Positions 1 to 11,090 of a stretch of 64,000 nucleotides of DNA are shown here, in pieces. Where the stretch lies: contig NC_058494.1 in the NCBI RefSeq assembly GCF_020382885.2, positions 27,997,225 through 28,061,224 on the forward strand. Direction: 5' to 3'. The first letter of the stretch is position 1. Every line of letters begins with the position of its first letter. Source of the DNA: Scatophagus argus. Its lineage: Eukaryota > Chordata > Actinopteri > Scatophagidae. The notes beneath the pieces are model-generated. The model did not search any database. It was not told the DNA's origin and was given only the letters and a program-made list of their open reading frames with translations. The position numbers were made by a program, and so were the translations under genes.

Positions 1-460
1 CCGGAGTGATACTTACGGCTAACGCGGATACACGTGGACGACGGAGCTCAGGAAAACAGGACTTGAATAAGAGCTTGATACCAGGCACTTAAAGCTTTAA
101 CTGGTCTCAGCCGCTTGGCGTAAGCGTCGCGTCTCCGCCGGGCGGACGGACACGTTAGCGGGGACATCGCGGGGTTTCCGGTACGCTTTCTCCACTCTGA
201 CACACAAACCGAACTCAAACTCTGCTCTCTGTAACATCACAAGAGCGGCTCTTATTTAGACAAAAGCGGAAACGTTTACTGTGTATGCTAGCAGGCAGCG
301 AATTAAGAAAACACCAGATGTTTGGTGTGGAGTTTAGCTTAACGTTCTTCTGAAAGTCTGACTTCCTCCTGTCGAAGTTGGCTTCATGGAGCCGCACTGA
401 GCAGGACCAGACTGAGCCGCCGCGCCGGTCTGAGGAGGCCTCCGCAGCCTCGTTAGTGAC
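1..460 (-). promoter_or_regulatory. CpG-rich promoter, possible first exon of a leftward gene
   Basis: The stretch is CpG-rich and lies next to the rrp36 start. On the minus strand a good splice donor (GCC followed by GTAAGTATC) ends near position 17, so a noncoding or 5'-coding first exon of a gene leaving the window on the left may lie here. A 60-codon minus-strand ORF at 215-397 is too weak to call coding. A divergent promoter shared with rrp36 is inference. Confidence 0.35.
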
Positions 461-954
461 GTCAGGGATTCAGCATTTGTTTTGTGAGTGTCTGACTTTT
501 TCTGTTTTATTTATTAACAATCGTGAAATGCTTACAATTAGGACATGTGCATAAATCTCAAAGAACAACAGAGGGGAAAGACACCGGGTCATTAAGTATT
601 TCGGATGCGTAATTTTGACGTCACTTCCTGAGTGCGACTCACGCTGTTTATAACGGAGTGCGTGTGTGCAGGCAGAGTCGCTGCTGTGCATTTGACTAAA
701 TGTCCAGAGTCCCAGCGCTGAGAGCTTCCGCCTCCCGGCGCCTCCGTGCGGCCGTGGAGGACAGGACTGTGGGGGACCAGAACCAGCCAGGAGCTTTAAT
801 CCAGAGAGCCACTTACAAGCAGATACTGAGCAGACGTCACACGCGGAGACCAGAGACTCTCGGTCAGGTTCAGATGTTCAGAAAAGCTGCGAGGAACCTT
901 TAAGTGATGCAGAATGAAGAGCAGTTAGAGCTCTGGAAAGCTGCAGAAACACAG

Positions 955-1006
955 CGGATCTCAATGTGGATCTCAATGTGGATCTCGATGTGGATCTCGA
1001 TGTGGA
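955..1006. repeat. 12-bp tandem repeat, about four units
   Basis: About four copies of a 12-bp unit (GTGGATCTCAAT or GTGGATCTCGAT) stand head to tail. The array lies in the leader region upstream of the rrp36 start codon. No function is evident. Confidence 0.8.
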
Positions 1007-1368
1007 GCAGATCTGCTGCGTCATGATGGACCTCCTGAGTTTTTGAGTTTCCTTCTTGTTGCAGACGCCACAATGTGTCCACATACAAACATGTGAACCA
1101 GTTAAAAAAACGTGACACCTGAAAAGCGTCTTTGCCGTGTTGCATTGTGGGACGTTTATGCAGGGTCCGGGTTTACGCGCAGCAACATTTCCCCTTTTCT
1201 GACATCCTTAAAACACCTCACGTCCTGTTGATGCTGATTGGTCGATTATTGGCTCGGCAGTTTGCAGATGATCGGTTGTGCGATCGTATGCCAGCTTCCT
1301 GTCCCACAGTGCCGTCAGTCTGACTCTTCCTCCTTTGTGTTCCACAGCGGTTCTCTACAGACGTGGAG

Positions 1369-4091
1369 ATGAAGGGGAAGGAGGAGCGGCGGCGGCCGGC
1401 GGCCCCGAAGAGGAGAAACGTGTCGCCGAGCAGCAGTGATGATGAGGACTCGGACGTGGAGAAGAACTTCGCTCTGCTCACTGAGGGAGGAGGAGGAGCT
1501 GAGGAGGAAGAGCAGCACCACGCAGGAGAAGAAGAACTGAGTGATGATGATGATGAAGAAGAAGGTTCTGATGGTGATAATGAAGAGGATGAGGAGGGTC
1601 TAGATGGTGCCGAGGAAGAGTCTGATGATGATGGTGGAAAGGAGGAGGAGGGTGAGGGAGGTTCAGACAGTGAAGCCTCTGCTGATGAAGATGATGATGA
1701 TGATGAAGAGTCAGAGGACGCTGCTGGCAGCAGCGAGAGGCAGACGAGAGAAGACATCAAAACAGGTGAGTTTGAATGTGAGCACTTTGAGTCCAGCAGC
1801 TGAAGCTGACAGGAAGTCACTTGTGAGTTTAGTGAACCTGAGAAAAAATACGAGCCGACACGTTTGGTGTCTCACAACATAAACTAAAGTCCTGCAGGTT
1901 TGCTGTTCAGTATGAATGTGTAGTAACTGAAGAACTACAGCACACAGACAAAAGTATTGGGCCACCTGCCCATCACACCAACAGGGACTTTAGTGACGTC
2001 TCATTGTAAACACACAGACAGCTTTGCAGCTCTAACAGCTTCCACTCTTCTGTGAAGGCTTTCCACAACATGTTGGAGTGTTTCTGTGGGAATTTGTGCC
2101 CATTCATGCAGTAGAGCATTTGTGAGGTCACACACTGATGTTGGACCAAAAGGCCTGGCTCACAATCTCCGTTCCAGTTCATCCCAAAGGTGTTGGATGG
2201 GGTTGAGGTCAGGGCTCTGTGTGGGCCAGTCAAGTTCTTCCACACCAAACTCATCCAACCATGTCTTTATGGAGCTTTGCTTTGTGCACTGGGGCTCAGT
2301 CATGCTGGAATAGAAAAGGGCCTTCAACAAACTGTTGCCACAAAGTTGGAAGCATAGCATTGTCCAAAATGTCTTGGTGTGCTGAAGCATTAAGATTTCC
2401 CTTCACTGGAAGTCAGGGGCCGAGTCCAAACCCTGAAGCCCAAACCCTGTCCCAATACTTTTGTCTGTGTCGTGTACTTCATGTCTCGATGGGATCCTTT
2501 AGCAATCAGAGCAGCCGAGGTGGACGTGATTGACTCTGTTCTTCTGTTGCCTGAGCAGAACTTTCCAGCATGTCCTTTGAGGACATCCTGAAGCTGCAGA
2601 ACAAAGTGGGAACCAAAGTGTACAACGAGGTGGCCTACGGCGGCCAGAAGAGCGCCGAGAGCAGCAGGAAGAGACGCCCGAACAAGAACAGGTGAGCAGC
2701 CTGGCAGCACACACACCTGAGTGTTTGCCTCCGTGAGGGTTTATTCTGTGTGTGTGTGTCGTCAGGCCCGTGGAGATCTCAGCCAAGAAGGCGGCTCCGT
2801 TCCTCCGTCAGGTCGTCGCCGTCAGGAAGCCGGTGAGTCAGCAGACCCACAGATCCCGCCGAGTCGGCGCCGCTGCCCGAAACGCTTCACGTGATTCTGT
2901 TTGCTTCCACTCAGACGTATCGAGACCCGCGATTTGACGACCTGTCGGGAGAGTACAAACCCGAGATCTTTGAGAAGACGTACGAATTCATCAACCACAT
3001 CAAACACAGAGAGAAGGAGGTGAGAGAAACTTTAAACCTGCCAGCTTTGATTCTTCAGCAGCCAATCAGCCGCAAGCGTCGGCCTGACTGTCGTTTGTCT
3101 GCAGGCGGTGCAGAAACAGCTGAAGAAGAAGAAGATGAGCAACCAGAGGAAGGAGAAACTGCAGTTCCTGCTGAAGAGGATGGTGAGACATGCACACGTC
3201 ACACCTGTCACACCTCTCACACCTGTCACACCTCTCACACCTGTCACACCTGTCACACCTGTCACACCTCCACGGTCTGACGCGAGCCTCTGATCCTCTG
3301 TGACTGCAGGAGAGCCAGGAGCGAGCGAGGAGGAGCCGAGAGCAGCAGAGGGAGAGAGAGCTGCACTTCAAGAGGCAGCAGAGAGAGCGAGCCAATCAGG
3401 GCGCACGGCCGTTCTTCCTCAAGAAATGTAAGAACGAGTCCACGCGGTCGGCTGTTAGGCCGCCGCCGCCCGTTTCCTTTTCAGCTGAGGCCGTCACAGT
3501 CGGGTTTTCTGCTTTTCTGAGCGTCTTTTGGTTTTGGAGGACGACTCGGCGAGCTCCGCGACGCGTTTTCACTCTGTTCTATTTGTTTTATATTCTGAAA
3601 GATGAATGAAAATACGCTGAAGGTCATGAGTTACGTTCAGTTGGCTGCTGGAGCGTCTGATGTGTCGCTACATGACAAACAGACAGGCAGACAGCACATT
3701 AAAGGAGCAGTTCAGCCATAAATAAAGGCCAAGTCGTTCTGTCCTGACCGCCTGCCGCTCGTCCACAAAACGTTTCCGGAGCTTCACAGTAAAACGGCGT
3801 CGCAGCTGCACGGCTGCAGCGACTTTCCTGGAAACTTATTAAAAATGTGAAAAAATGTGGGGAAAATTGGCTCAATGAGCATTAAAACGAATGCAAAGAG
3901 AAGCCCGTCAGTTTACGTCTTCTGTTTGTTGTTCTGCAGCCGAGAAGAAGAAGCTGCAGCTCGCCGAGAAATACGAGCAGCTGAAGAAGAGCGGCAAGCT
4001 GGAGAACTTCCTGAGCAAGAAGAGGAAGAGGAACGCCGTGAAGGACCGCAGGAAGCTGCCCCAGCAGCTGCAGAGGAAGAAGGCGGCGTGA
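1369..4091 (+). CDS. rrp36: Ribosomal RNA processing protein 36 (RRP36), 7 coding exons
   Basis: RRP36 is a nucleolar factor of the small-subunit processome needed for early pre-rRNA cleavages leading to 18S rRNA. Coding exons by GT/AG and phase: 1369-1765, 2559-2691, 2766-2832, 2915-3019, 3105-3182, 3310-3427, 3940-4091; joined 1050 bp, 349 aa. The family signature is clear: MSFEDILKLQNKVGTKVY (exon 2), PFLRQVV (exon 3), RDPRFDDLSGEY (exon 4), a Lys/Glu-rich coiled coil (exons 5-6), ANQGARPFFLKK, and the tail LENFLSKKRKRNAVKDRR. The first 130 residues are a very acidic, low-complexity Asp/Glu/Ser stretch, longer than the mammalian N-terminus. I chose ATG 1369 as the first in-frame ATG after a possible splice acceptor ending at 1360; a noncoding leader exon upstream is likely. 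Intron 1 carries a Tc1-type element. The last intron is 512 bp. Confidence 0.95.
1936..2476 (-). mobile_element. Tc1/mariner-type element, internally deleted (copy 1)
   Basis: The 541-bp element has terminal inverted repeats sharing ACAGACAAAAGTATTGGG next to TA dinucleotides at 1936-1937 and 2475-2476, as expected for Tc1/mariner target sites. On the minus strand, 2160-2390 encodes the C-terminal part of a Tc1-type transposase (DWPTQSPDLNPIQHLWDELE). The N-terminal DNA-binding part and the first catalytic Asp are missing, so it cannot move by itself. It sits in rrp36 intron 1. A near-identical relative is at about 34.9-35.5 kb in the opposite orientation. Confidence 0.88.
3190..3272. repeat. 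Minisatellite in rrp36 intron 5
   Basis: Tandem copies of CACACCTGTCA and CACACCTCTCA, about eight units, fill most of this 127-bp intron. The chance ORFs through it (TPVTPLTPVT, CHTSHTCHT) are artefacts of the repeat. Confidence 0.85.
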
Positions 4092-4447
4092 GGCGTTCAG
4101 GGACACTAAAACGCCTGGAGGAGAAGCTGCTCGGCCTGTAATGAGCCGCTTCAGCCTGCGGGTGGAGCTGTTCAACAGTCACAGGCTTCTCCATCCCAGC
4201 ATACACGCACTCAAAAAATCGTTTAGTTGATCCTCAACTTTGACAGCAGGTTGAATCTCACCTCAGGGTCGCCTGTGCGAACACTGAAATGTCTGAGGTT
4301 GGAGAGTCCGTGAATGCAGCGTCAGTGAGAAGGCTGCTGGTTGTTTCCCTGCAGATGAGAGCAGAACGTTTTACAAACTAGCTGTGCAGATGTTATCGGA
4401 TCACATGTGGTTCACCTCAGCACCTTTTTTGTTTTTTTGTTTTTTTA

Positions 4448-4618
4448 ATTAAAATCTATTTTGTGGGGGTTTTTTTGTCTGTACAAACATGTCAAGTCAA
4501 AGTGAAAAACGAAGCGGGTGTAACGTTTAAGGTCTCAGAGGAACTTGCTGATTGTAATCCTACAAGTCCAAACTCAAACTTTTAAGATTCTGCTTGTTTC
4601 TCTGTCAGAACAAATAAA
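4448..4618 (+). terminator. Candidate polyadenylation signals for rrp36
   Basis: Downstream of the rrp36 stop codon there is ATTAAA near 4448-4453 and AATAAA at 4613-4618. Either could end the transcript, giving a 3' UTR of roughly 0.4-0.55 kb. The choice is not determinable from sequence. Confidence 0.4.
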
Positions 4619-4619
4619 C

Positions 4620-5930
4620 TAAAGAAACAAACGTGAAAATCTCTGCCATCTGCCTGCTTTTACCTTCATCAGCTTTTCTTATTCTTTCTTTGTTCGTCTC
4701 CCTCATCTCGGCTTTTCTCAAAGTTAAATCTGCGGAGTCTAACGAGAGCTCAGCTTCCCTCCTGTTGTCTCCGCTCTGACAGGTGGCCTTCATCCCATCA
4801 GAGCCAACAATAGTGGAGGAGGTGGGGGCCCTCACATGGGGGTCAATGGGGGGTAATGCAGGGCCTTAAATTCATGAGCTAATACAAGCCATTCAGCAAC
4901 CCCCCAGTCCATCAGTCAGCCTGCAGCTTCTCTTTGAGGCTCTGCTGCTGGAGGTCAGAACACTTTGTGTGTGTGTGTGATTCTTAAGGTTTAACTTGGC
5001 ACAGGATGTTGAAACTACTGAATTTCAAATGAATTTGGTTGACAAACACGACAAACTTTTAGTAGTTGTCAACAAAAAGACGTTCATATATAATAATTTT
5101 TGTCCTGTTTGTGAGACTTTCCTACTGGAAGTTACTGCCAATTCAAAACACACGTATTAAAACATATTTTATCCCTCTCGTAGTGATAACAGGATGTGAC
5201 TGTGAATGTAAACGGAAGAAGATGCACATTTAAACTTAAATTTGCAATGTCATGATAACCTTGTGTGTGCGTAGTGTATAAAATTCCATCCTTTCCATTT
5301 TAAAATACAACTGCTGACTCAATGAAAAATAAAATGAAAATTAGTGAAAACAAAAAGTGTAAAACCACAAGTCACACTGAAACTGAATGTTGACTGTTTA
5401 TGTCAACTGTAAACTGGACTTTTGGCAAATATCACAAACAAACAAGTTGAGTATGAAACTTCACTTTGATTTCAGTGTGTAACCCTGACCGCCAACCCTC
5501 AGTGTGGTCCCCTCTGGGACACGGGACGAAGACAAAAATCAAAACAGCGTCTCATCATGACAAACTGACAGTCTGTGAAGCAAAATTCTTCATCCAATCG
5601 TGTGTTTGACAAAGTGGTGAAGCTCAGCCCATCTCACCTGTCAGCCAGTTTACCTGTCGACTGTTCCACACCGGAACAACCACCTTCCCGGTCTGTTGTT
5701 CCCGTCCCGACTGGTCCGACACACGTTGCTGCCATCAAACAGACAATAAGCAGATATTCAGAGCGGCTTCGAGTGAGTAACAACAGGTTTCAGTACGACA
5801 GAAAACATAAGCAGAAGAGCAGGAAGGAGTGAAGGCTGTCAGAGATGTTAGGAGAGAAGCTGCAGGTGGAACAGGTGAGTGTCCAGGTGCTTTTAAAGGA
5901 ACAGAGTGACACTGCTGCTCTCACTGCAGC
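4620..5930. other. Intergenic, no gene recognised
   Basis: The stretch is AT-rich around 5.0-5.4 kb, with no ORF that looks coding and no recognised element. A short ORF at 5575-5832 shows no domain and no splice context and is judged to be chance. Confidence 0.5.
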
Positions 5931-5938
5931 TGGTAGGC

Positions 5939-6010
5939 TGAAGTTCAGGAGATTTGAACTCGGATTGCTGGATTCAGAGTCCAGAGTGCTAACCATCACA
6001 CCATGGAACC
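5939..6010 (-). pseudogene. tRNA-Gln(CTG) pseudogene
   Basis: Read on the minus strand it starts GGTTCCATGGTGTGATGGTTAGC and keeps the D-arm, an anticodon arm with loop around CTG, and the T-loop GTTCAAATC. The 3' half of the T stem and the acceptor strand no longer pair with the 5' GGTTCCA, so this is a decayed tRNA-Gln or a tRNA-derived relic. Confidence 0.7.
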
Positions 6011-6539
6011 TGTTTCAGAAGCTCAGTGGAGCTGACGAGCTCAAACATTAAATATTTGACTTGAGTTTAAGTCAGAAACGATCAGCAGATGAACTCAGGC
6101 TGCTGGATTGTTGTGTTGTACACGGCGTTACTACACTGTTTGGGTCGAGTAATGAAGCCATTGTTATATCAGCACACGAAAAGGGATGGTTCAGAGATAA
6201 AAACTGATTCCTGGTGTCAGTCAGGCATGAGCTGCAGGTAAAATCCTTCAGCCAATCAGGACTGAGCTTTCATCTGAGCGATCAGAGGCTTCTCGATCTG
6301 GAAGATGAGGCTTCCTCTCAGGTGAAACTGGTTCTCTGCTCGCACAGGAAGGAGTTTGAGATGACGGATATTGTTGTTCTTGACTTGACCATCTTGAAAT
6401 GACCATCGACAGACGGTGCACCAACTCTTCGCAACCTCCTCCTCCTCCTCGGCCACAGGTGAACACGCCCTCCACGGCCTTCTTACTCCTTTCTCATCGG
6501 TCTCAAGCGTAACGGACGCCTTGCCGCGATCGAACCCAA

Positions 6540-7330
6540 ACCTCTGCTCTCTTTCCAATTCACGGCCGCTCCAGTCCTCCATTGTTCCCGCTGAGACCCT
6601 GTGTGTCATGAATAGGCAATAAAAAGCCCATCGCTCCTGAAGAAAAGGTGCCCGGAGAGGCAGTGAAGGCCTCATAGAGCTCTCAGGGTGGAAACCATCT
6701 GTTGGCTCGGCCCCCTGCTCGCCCTGTGAAAGGGATAATTGAGTGTTATAGAGAGCGGAGAATGGCTCTCCCTGCTGCTGATTTGTATTCTTTAGAAAGA
6801 GCCAGGGGTTTCACACCACATCTGCCCCTCAGCTCCATTCAGCCCCATTCACTGTTCCATCAATTAGCACACTCAATTAAGCCCTCATAATCCTTTTACC
6901 CACACACAAGGGCTCCATCGCACGCCACGCCCGCCATGGAGAAGTGGCAACAAATGAGACTTTAGTGACTGTTTTCTTTGGGAGGAGGGAGTCCTTCAAC
7001 ACTTCAGAAGAAGAGTTGATGGTTGAAAAGCTGAGTGTTGCTGCAGCTGGCGGCGGCGGCGGCTGCTGGCAGCGTGAACGAGCTCCTGGCTCTGTTAGTC
7101 GGCCATTGTTCACCAGATTATGAGCTGCCTTTTCACTGGAGGGTTACAATTAATTAAAGGAGCGTTGAATGGAGAGGCACATGCAGGCCGGAGGAGGTCT
7201 GAGCAGAGGATCTGTGAAAACGGACTAAATGCCAACAGTGTCAGCGCTGTCGCTGCCGATGGAAAGCTGCTGGTTTTAATCCCCATTAGTGCCGTGTGAG
7301 CCGGGACTGATATGAATTTAACAGGATTCA
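6540..7330. promoter_or_regulatory. Candidate conserved noncoding element block upstream of jag1
   Basis: This is a high-complexity stretch without microsatellites or ORFs, rich in homeodomain-type AATTA cores: CAATTAGCACACTCAATTAAG near 6861 and CAATTAATTAAAG near 7147. Developmental genes such as jag1 are typically flanked by such enhancers. The call rests on texture and motif density only; no alignment was possible. Confidence 0.25.
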
Positions 7331-7339
7331 TCCGAGGCT

Positions 7340-8400
7340 CGGCACCAAACCACACTGATACACTGTAAAACACTGTGTGAGAATTAAATGGAATCAACTA
7401 ATATTACTAACTTAAAATCCATAATAGTAAACGTGATCAGTATGGGTCACTACGGCATCACAAAAGGGACCACAGAGACCACCAGCGAGGCTGTTATCAA
7501 TATCACGTCACTACAGACTGGGTCACTGATTTATTGTTTCATACACGAGTCAACTAAAACTATAAAAGGTCCTTGAATCAGTGCAGGCCACTGAACTGAC
7601 TGACTGTAGGTGCAAACAGAGTGTAAAGAGATGTCAGTTCAGTGTGGTATCAGGTGCAAAGTGTTATTGAACTAGCTTAGCTGTTAGCTAACTTTAATGT
7701 CAGCCAAGTGAGTGAATAATCGACCAGCTGCGCTCAGTCAGTTATTGATGATTGCTAGCTCTTAATAGCTCTGATCTGTTAGCTAAGCAGGTAAGTTCTA
7801 ATCAGTAACATTGTTACAACGACGCTGTTTTAATGTTAGCTGTGCTAATTTAGAACTCAACATAAAGTCACATTCATCTTGTAAATTTACCAATCAAGTA
7901 AATAACATGTAACGACGAGGAGAAGTGCCTTCATTCCTAAATCCAGTTTCATATTAACCTTTTTAAAAAGCCTTTTCCACCACAGGTTCTCGACCTGCCA
8001 CATGGTCACGTGGGGAAGGTGGTGGTGTGACGCCAAGACTGGCAAGACTGTTGGAGACCATTGACATAAATAAAGATGGCCAACGCGACTCCACTTCCTG
8101 TACAAAGTGGAGCTGAAATACTCTGGACACGAACAGAAACAGAAGAGGTGTGTTATGGCTGAAACACAGTCGATGTAAGATGCCCCAAATTGTGCTCAGG
8201 GGACTCCCAGGGCCCCTGTGGGAATCCTTAGAGGGCCCATCATCAGTGCTGGTTTGGCAGCACGTCCTGGAGGTTTTGGTTACAACCCCGTCAGGCTGAA
8301 TTGTGAAAAACTCAGGACTTGATGGTCTCCTCCTCTGGCTTATGAGAGGATGAAAACAGGTTGTTTCCAATGATGATATTTTGAAGGGTACAAAGGCTCA
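7340..8400. other. Intergenic, dispersed-repeat-like sequence
   Basis: There are no coding signs. 8060-8130 (a stretch around GACATAAATAAAGATGGCC) resembles short dispersed fish repeats but I cannot name a family. 7650-7850 is rich in TAGCTAA-like words. Confidence 0.35.
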
Positions 8401-8402
8401 AA

Positions 8403-8413
8403 CCCCCCCCCCC

Positions 8414-8444
<31 letters not shown>

Positions 8445-8452
8445 ACACACAC
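8403..8452. repeat. Poly-C tract followed by (AC)n
   Basis: About 28 uninterrupted C residues run straight into about 11 AC dinucleotides. Homopolymer length here may be unreliable in assembly. Confidence 0.95.
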
Positions 8453-8459
8453 TGTGCCT

Positions 8460-9870
8460 CGGGAACAGACTTTAACACATCATATTAAAGCTCTATAATT
8501 GTTTTTATGGATTGTGCACAGCTTCCGTCTGAGAAGTCACCTCCCAGTCTGTCAGGGTGGACTGAGACTGTGGCGTCTTCAGTTTTCTGCTGATGTGGTT
8601 TGTTGGTCCGAGTCTTCTTTGTGCTTTAATTCTCAGCCCTGGAGGGTTTAGTGCCTCTGAGCAAAGCATCGAACCCCAGCTGTCTGACACCGTTTAGATG
8701 ATTCACATAACATTTTATGTGTGGATCAGCTGATTGTGTGTGATGTGAAAGGTGCTGCTTTGTTAACATGTCAGACACGACTGCTTCAGGAGGGAACGAT
8801 GTCGGGTGTTGCGTTCGCAGACTGTTCGGTCAGTGCAGCTTTGAATGGTGATGGCGTGCAGTCAAAAGCCTCCCAAAACACCTTAACTGTGGTGGCTTTT
8901 CCACAGAGTAGATGTCCCCAGTCTTTGGACAGACTGGACTCACTCGGCGCTCCATGGAGAAGACACCTGTAGCAGAGGACGAGTAAATTCAAAACTGGCC
9001 CAAATGTCTGACATTTGGCTGGATTGTTTCGGTGTCTTCGGCAGCCAGTGTTGGGCCTGATGGTTGGGCCTGAACCTCCTGACCCGAGAGACCACATTTA
9101 CGTTACTGTAGGGGTCTTAGAGACTCGGTCTGTCTCGGCTCTTCACTCTCACATGAAGTTCACCCTGTGCTGGACTGTGGAAACTGGGTGTGTCATTGTT
9201 ACATGTAATTCAGTGTTGTGTTTTGGCAGCTCTCAGCTCTGAGAGTCAGAGACGTTACTGGACCTTTACAGAGTCACGGGAAACCCCTCGTCTCCCTCCA
9301 GTCCTCATAAATTGGGTTCTTTATATGCATCTGGAAAGCAGAAACTGCAGCTGATGAAGTCTGGCAGACGGTGGACCTCATCTCCCTGAGGTTTGGAAGA
9401 ATCCTTGTGTAAATAAGACAACAGTGCAGCTGATGAAATGAGTGTTTCAGCTGCAGAGACGATCTCAACACGTTCACTAAATCATCTGATGCCACCACAT
9501 TTGAACTTGGCTGAGCCTCCTTCTGCTGTGATGCAGGGTTTAAACGTCAGCGACGCTGCACACTTCACACTTACAGCAGTAAGAAAGTTTTCAGGTGAAG
9601 CTGAACAGAAACTGTGACTCATCCCCCACTTCTGACAGACGGACACGATGCTTCCTGACCAGCGAAATCATCCAGCAAATCTGAACACTTCCTCCCTCTG
9701 AGGAGTTCAGCTGTTAAATCTGTTGAGACGGCAGCGAAAAGAAAAATACGTATCCTAAGAAAAGTCCTGAGGGCAGAATGACACAAACCTTATCAGCTGT
9801 TCATCCAGTCCAGTCAAAATCTCTCGTAACAACAACAACAAAAAGGTGCCTAACGTTTGTGAATTATGGC
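8460..9870. other. Intergenic, nothing recognised
   Basis: Short ORFs on both strands show no domains, no codon bias that persists, and no splice sites in useful phase. I see no gene or named repeat here. Confidence 0.5.
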
Positions 9871-9879
9871 CAAAAGTTT

Positions 9880-9969
9880 CTGTCTCCTAGAACTTTTATA
9901 AGCACCTCATTTGTAGCAAATGTGTTTATAATGAATGTGATTCCTAGGAGACAGTGCTGGAAACAGCAC
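9880..9969. other. Two adjacent hairpins upstream of a tRNA-like gene
   Basis: 9880-9954 folds back with an 11-bp perfect base (CTGTCTCCTAG with CTAGGAGACAG), internal bulges and a short ATTTG/CAAAT apical stem. 9954-9969 is GTGCTG-GAAA-CAGCAC, a perfect 6-bp stem capped by a GNRA-type tetraloop. The first is the size of a miRNA precursor but could equally be a short palindrome. Neither matches a family I recognise. Confidence 0.5.
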
Positions 9970-10057
9970 AGCTTTGTCCAAGTGATGGACAAAGGGACAC
10001 GTCTGCTTGTCTTTAGCTGTGAATCAGCACTCTTTATCGAAAACAGTGACCCCTTGT

Positions 10058-10129
10058 GGCTCGCTGGTCTCACGGTATGATTCTCGCCTCAGGTGTGAGA
10101 GGTCCCAGGTTTGACTCCTGGATGAGCCC
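10058..10129 (+). tRNA. tRNA-Pro-derived gene or pseudogene, anticodon CAG
   Basis: It is 72 nt, the same length as the two tRNA-Pro(CGG) genes nearby and clearly related to them, but in the opposite orientation. The anticodon loop is CTCAGGT, so the triplet is CAG (a Leu codon reader) in a Pro-type body. The T stem has compensating changes (CCAGG with CCTGG), the anticodon stem still pairs with one G-U, and acceptor pair 7-66 is a C-A mismatch. The T-loop and B box have GGTTTGACTCC, losing the near-invariant C. Probably a pseudogene. Confidence 0.55.
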
Positions 10130-10839
10130 TCAACCTGCTGCAGCTGATGAGATTTATGTATAAAATGGTTGTCAACAAGTCTTTGATGAAGTCAACATTA
10201 GCACCATCATCACGTCAACTTTTACAGTAGGTCCATCAGTTTGGTTTGTCAGATTGTTGTTGTTCACATCCCGGACGAGCCCATGAAACAATGAAGCACA
10301 TGTGAACCAACAAAGCTGCTCCACTGAAGCAACCGCGTGCTGAGCAGCATCACTGAGCATGCTTTAACCAGGGAGACGTTCACCAACATCTGAGGAGACG
10401 TTGGTGATGGAGGTACTATCAGTTACCTGGAGTTTTAATCTGCTGACATGATGAGTTGCTTTATTTGGTCTTCCTGTAGTCTACGATGAGCTCTTTGGTC
10501 TTGGTGATGAGGATCAGGTTGTTGTTGCCACATCAGGCCGCCGGGCACCGCAGGCCGGTCGTATCGTTGCTGCTGATGGTGTTGAATGCTGAACCGAAGT
10601 CTGGTGTCGTGTGTCCGTGTTTTCCTCTGTGCTCAGCCTGAAGTTCTCTGCAACAGACAAACCAAACCAAAAAACATGCAATACAAAAGTAAAGCAACAG
10701 ATCTGCTGCCATGACACAAAAAACAGAGCTGCCCTTTAAAAGGACTGGATGTTCAAACAATGAGCTTAAGGTAGCAGTTTTTGTTTGGATTGAACTTCAC
10801 AGCTGTAACTCATACCATGTACCATGACACCATGTACTG

Positions 10840-11090
10840 TCTCCTCTCCTGCCCAGATCACCGCGTCATTTCAGAGCAGAAACCCATAAAACTCTGCAGC
10901 TGAGGTTTATGGCCCTCTCATGGTGCCCTGGGGGCAACAATAAGGAGCATAACGGACTGGGGGCTTCAAAGAGCTGCCAACACAACCAGCGAGCTAATTA
11001 CAAAGTTCCACTGCTTTCAAAAGCCGTTTGATCACCACAGCTACCTGACGGCAAAATGAACGGAAAGTAGACAGGTAACTTCCCTTTGAA
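10840..11090. promoter_or_regulatory. Candidate conserved noncoding element
   Basis: A dense, repeat-free stretch holds CATTTCAGAG, CAACAATAAGGAGC and GCTAATTACAAAG words resembling Sox and homeodomain sites. No ORF is present. The call is inference from texture only. Confidence 0.2.

Noticed and set aside
700-903. 67-codon plus-strand ORF upstream of rrp36
   Set aside because: It has a clean ATG and basic composition but no recognised domain and lies in a CpG-rich leader; could be a uORF, but I cannot support it as a gene.
1218-1820. 200-codon minus-strand ORF, mostly serine
   Set aside because: It is the antisense of the acidic GAT/GAG repeats of rrp36 exon 1; no domain and no splice context.
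6256-6675. 139-codon minus-strand ORF
   Set aside because: No recognisable family, and it runs through a Glu run from a CCT repeat; treated as chance.
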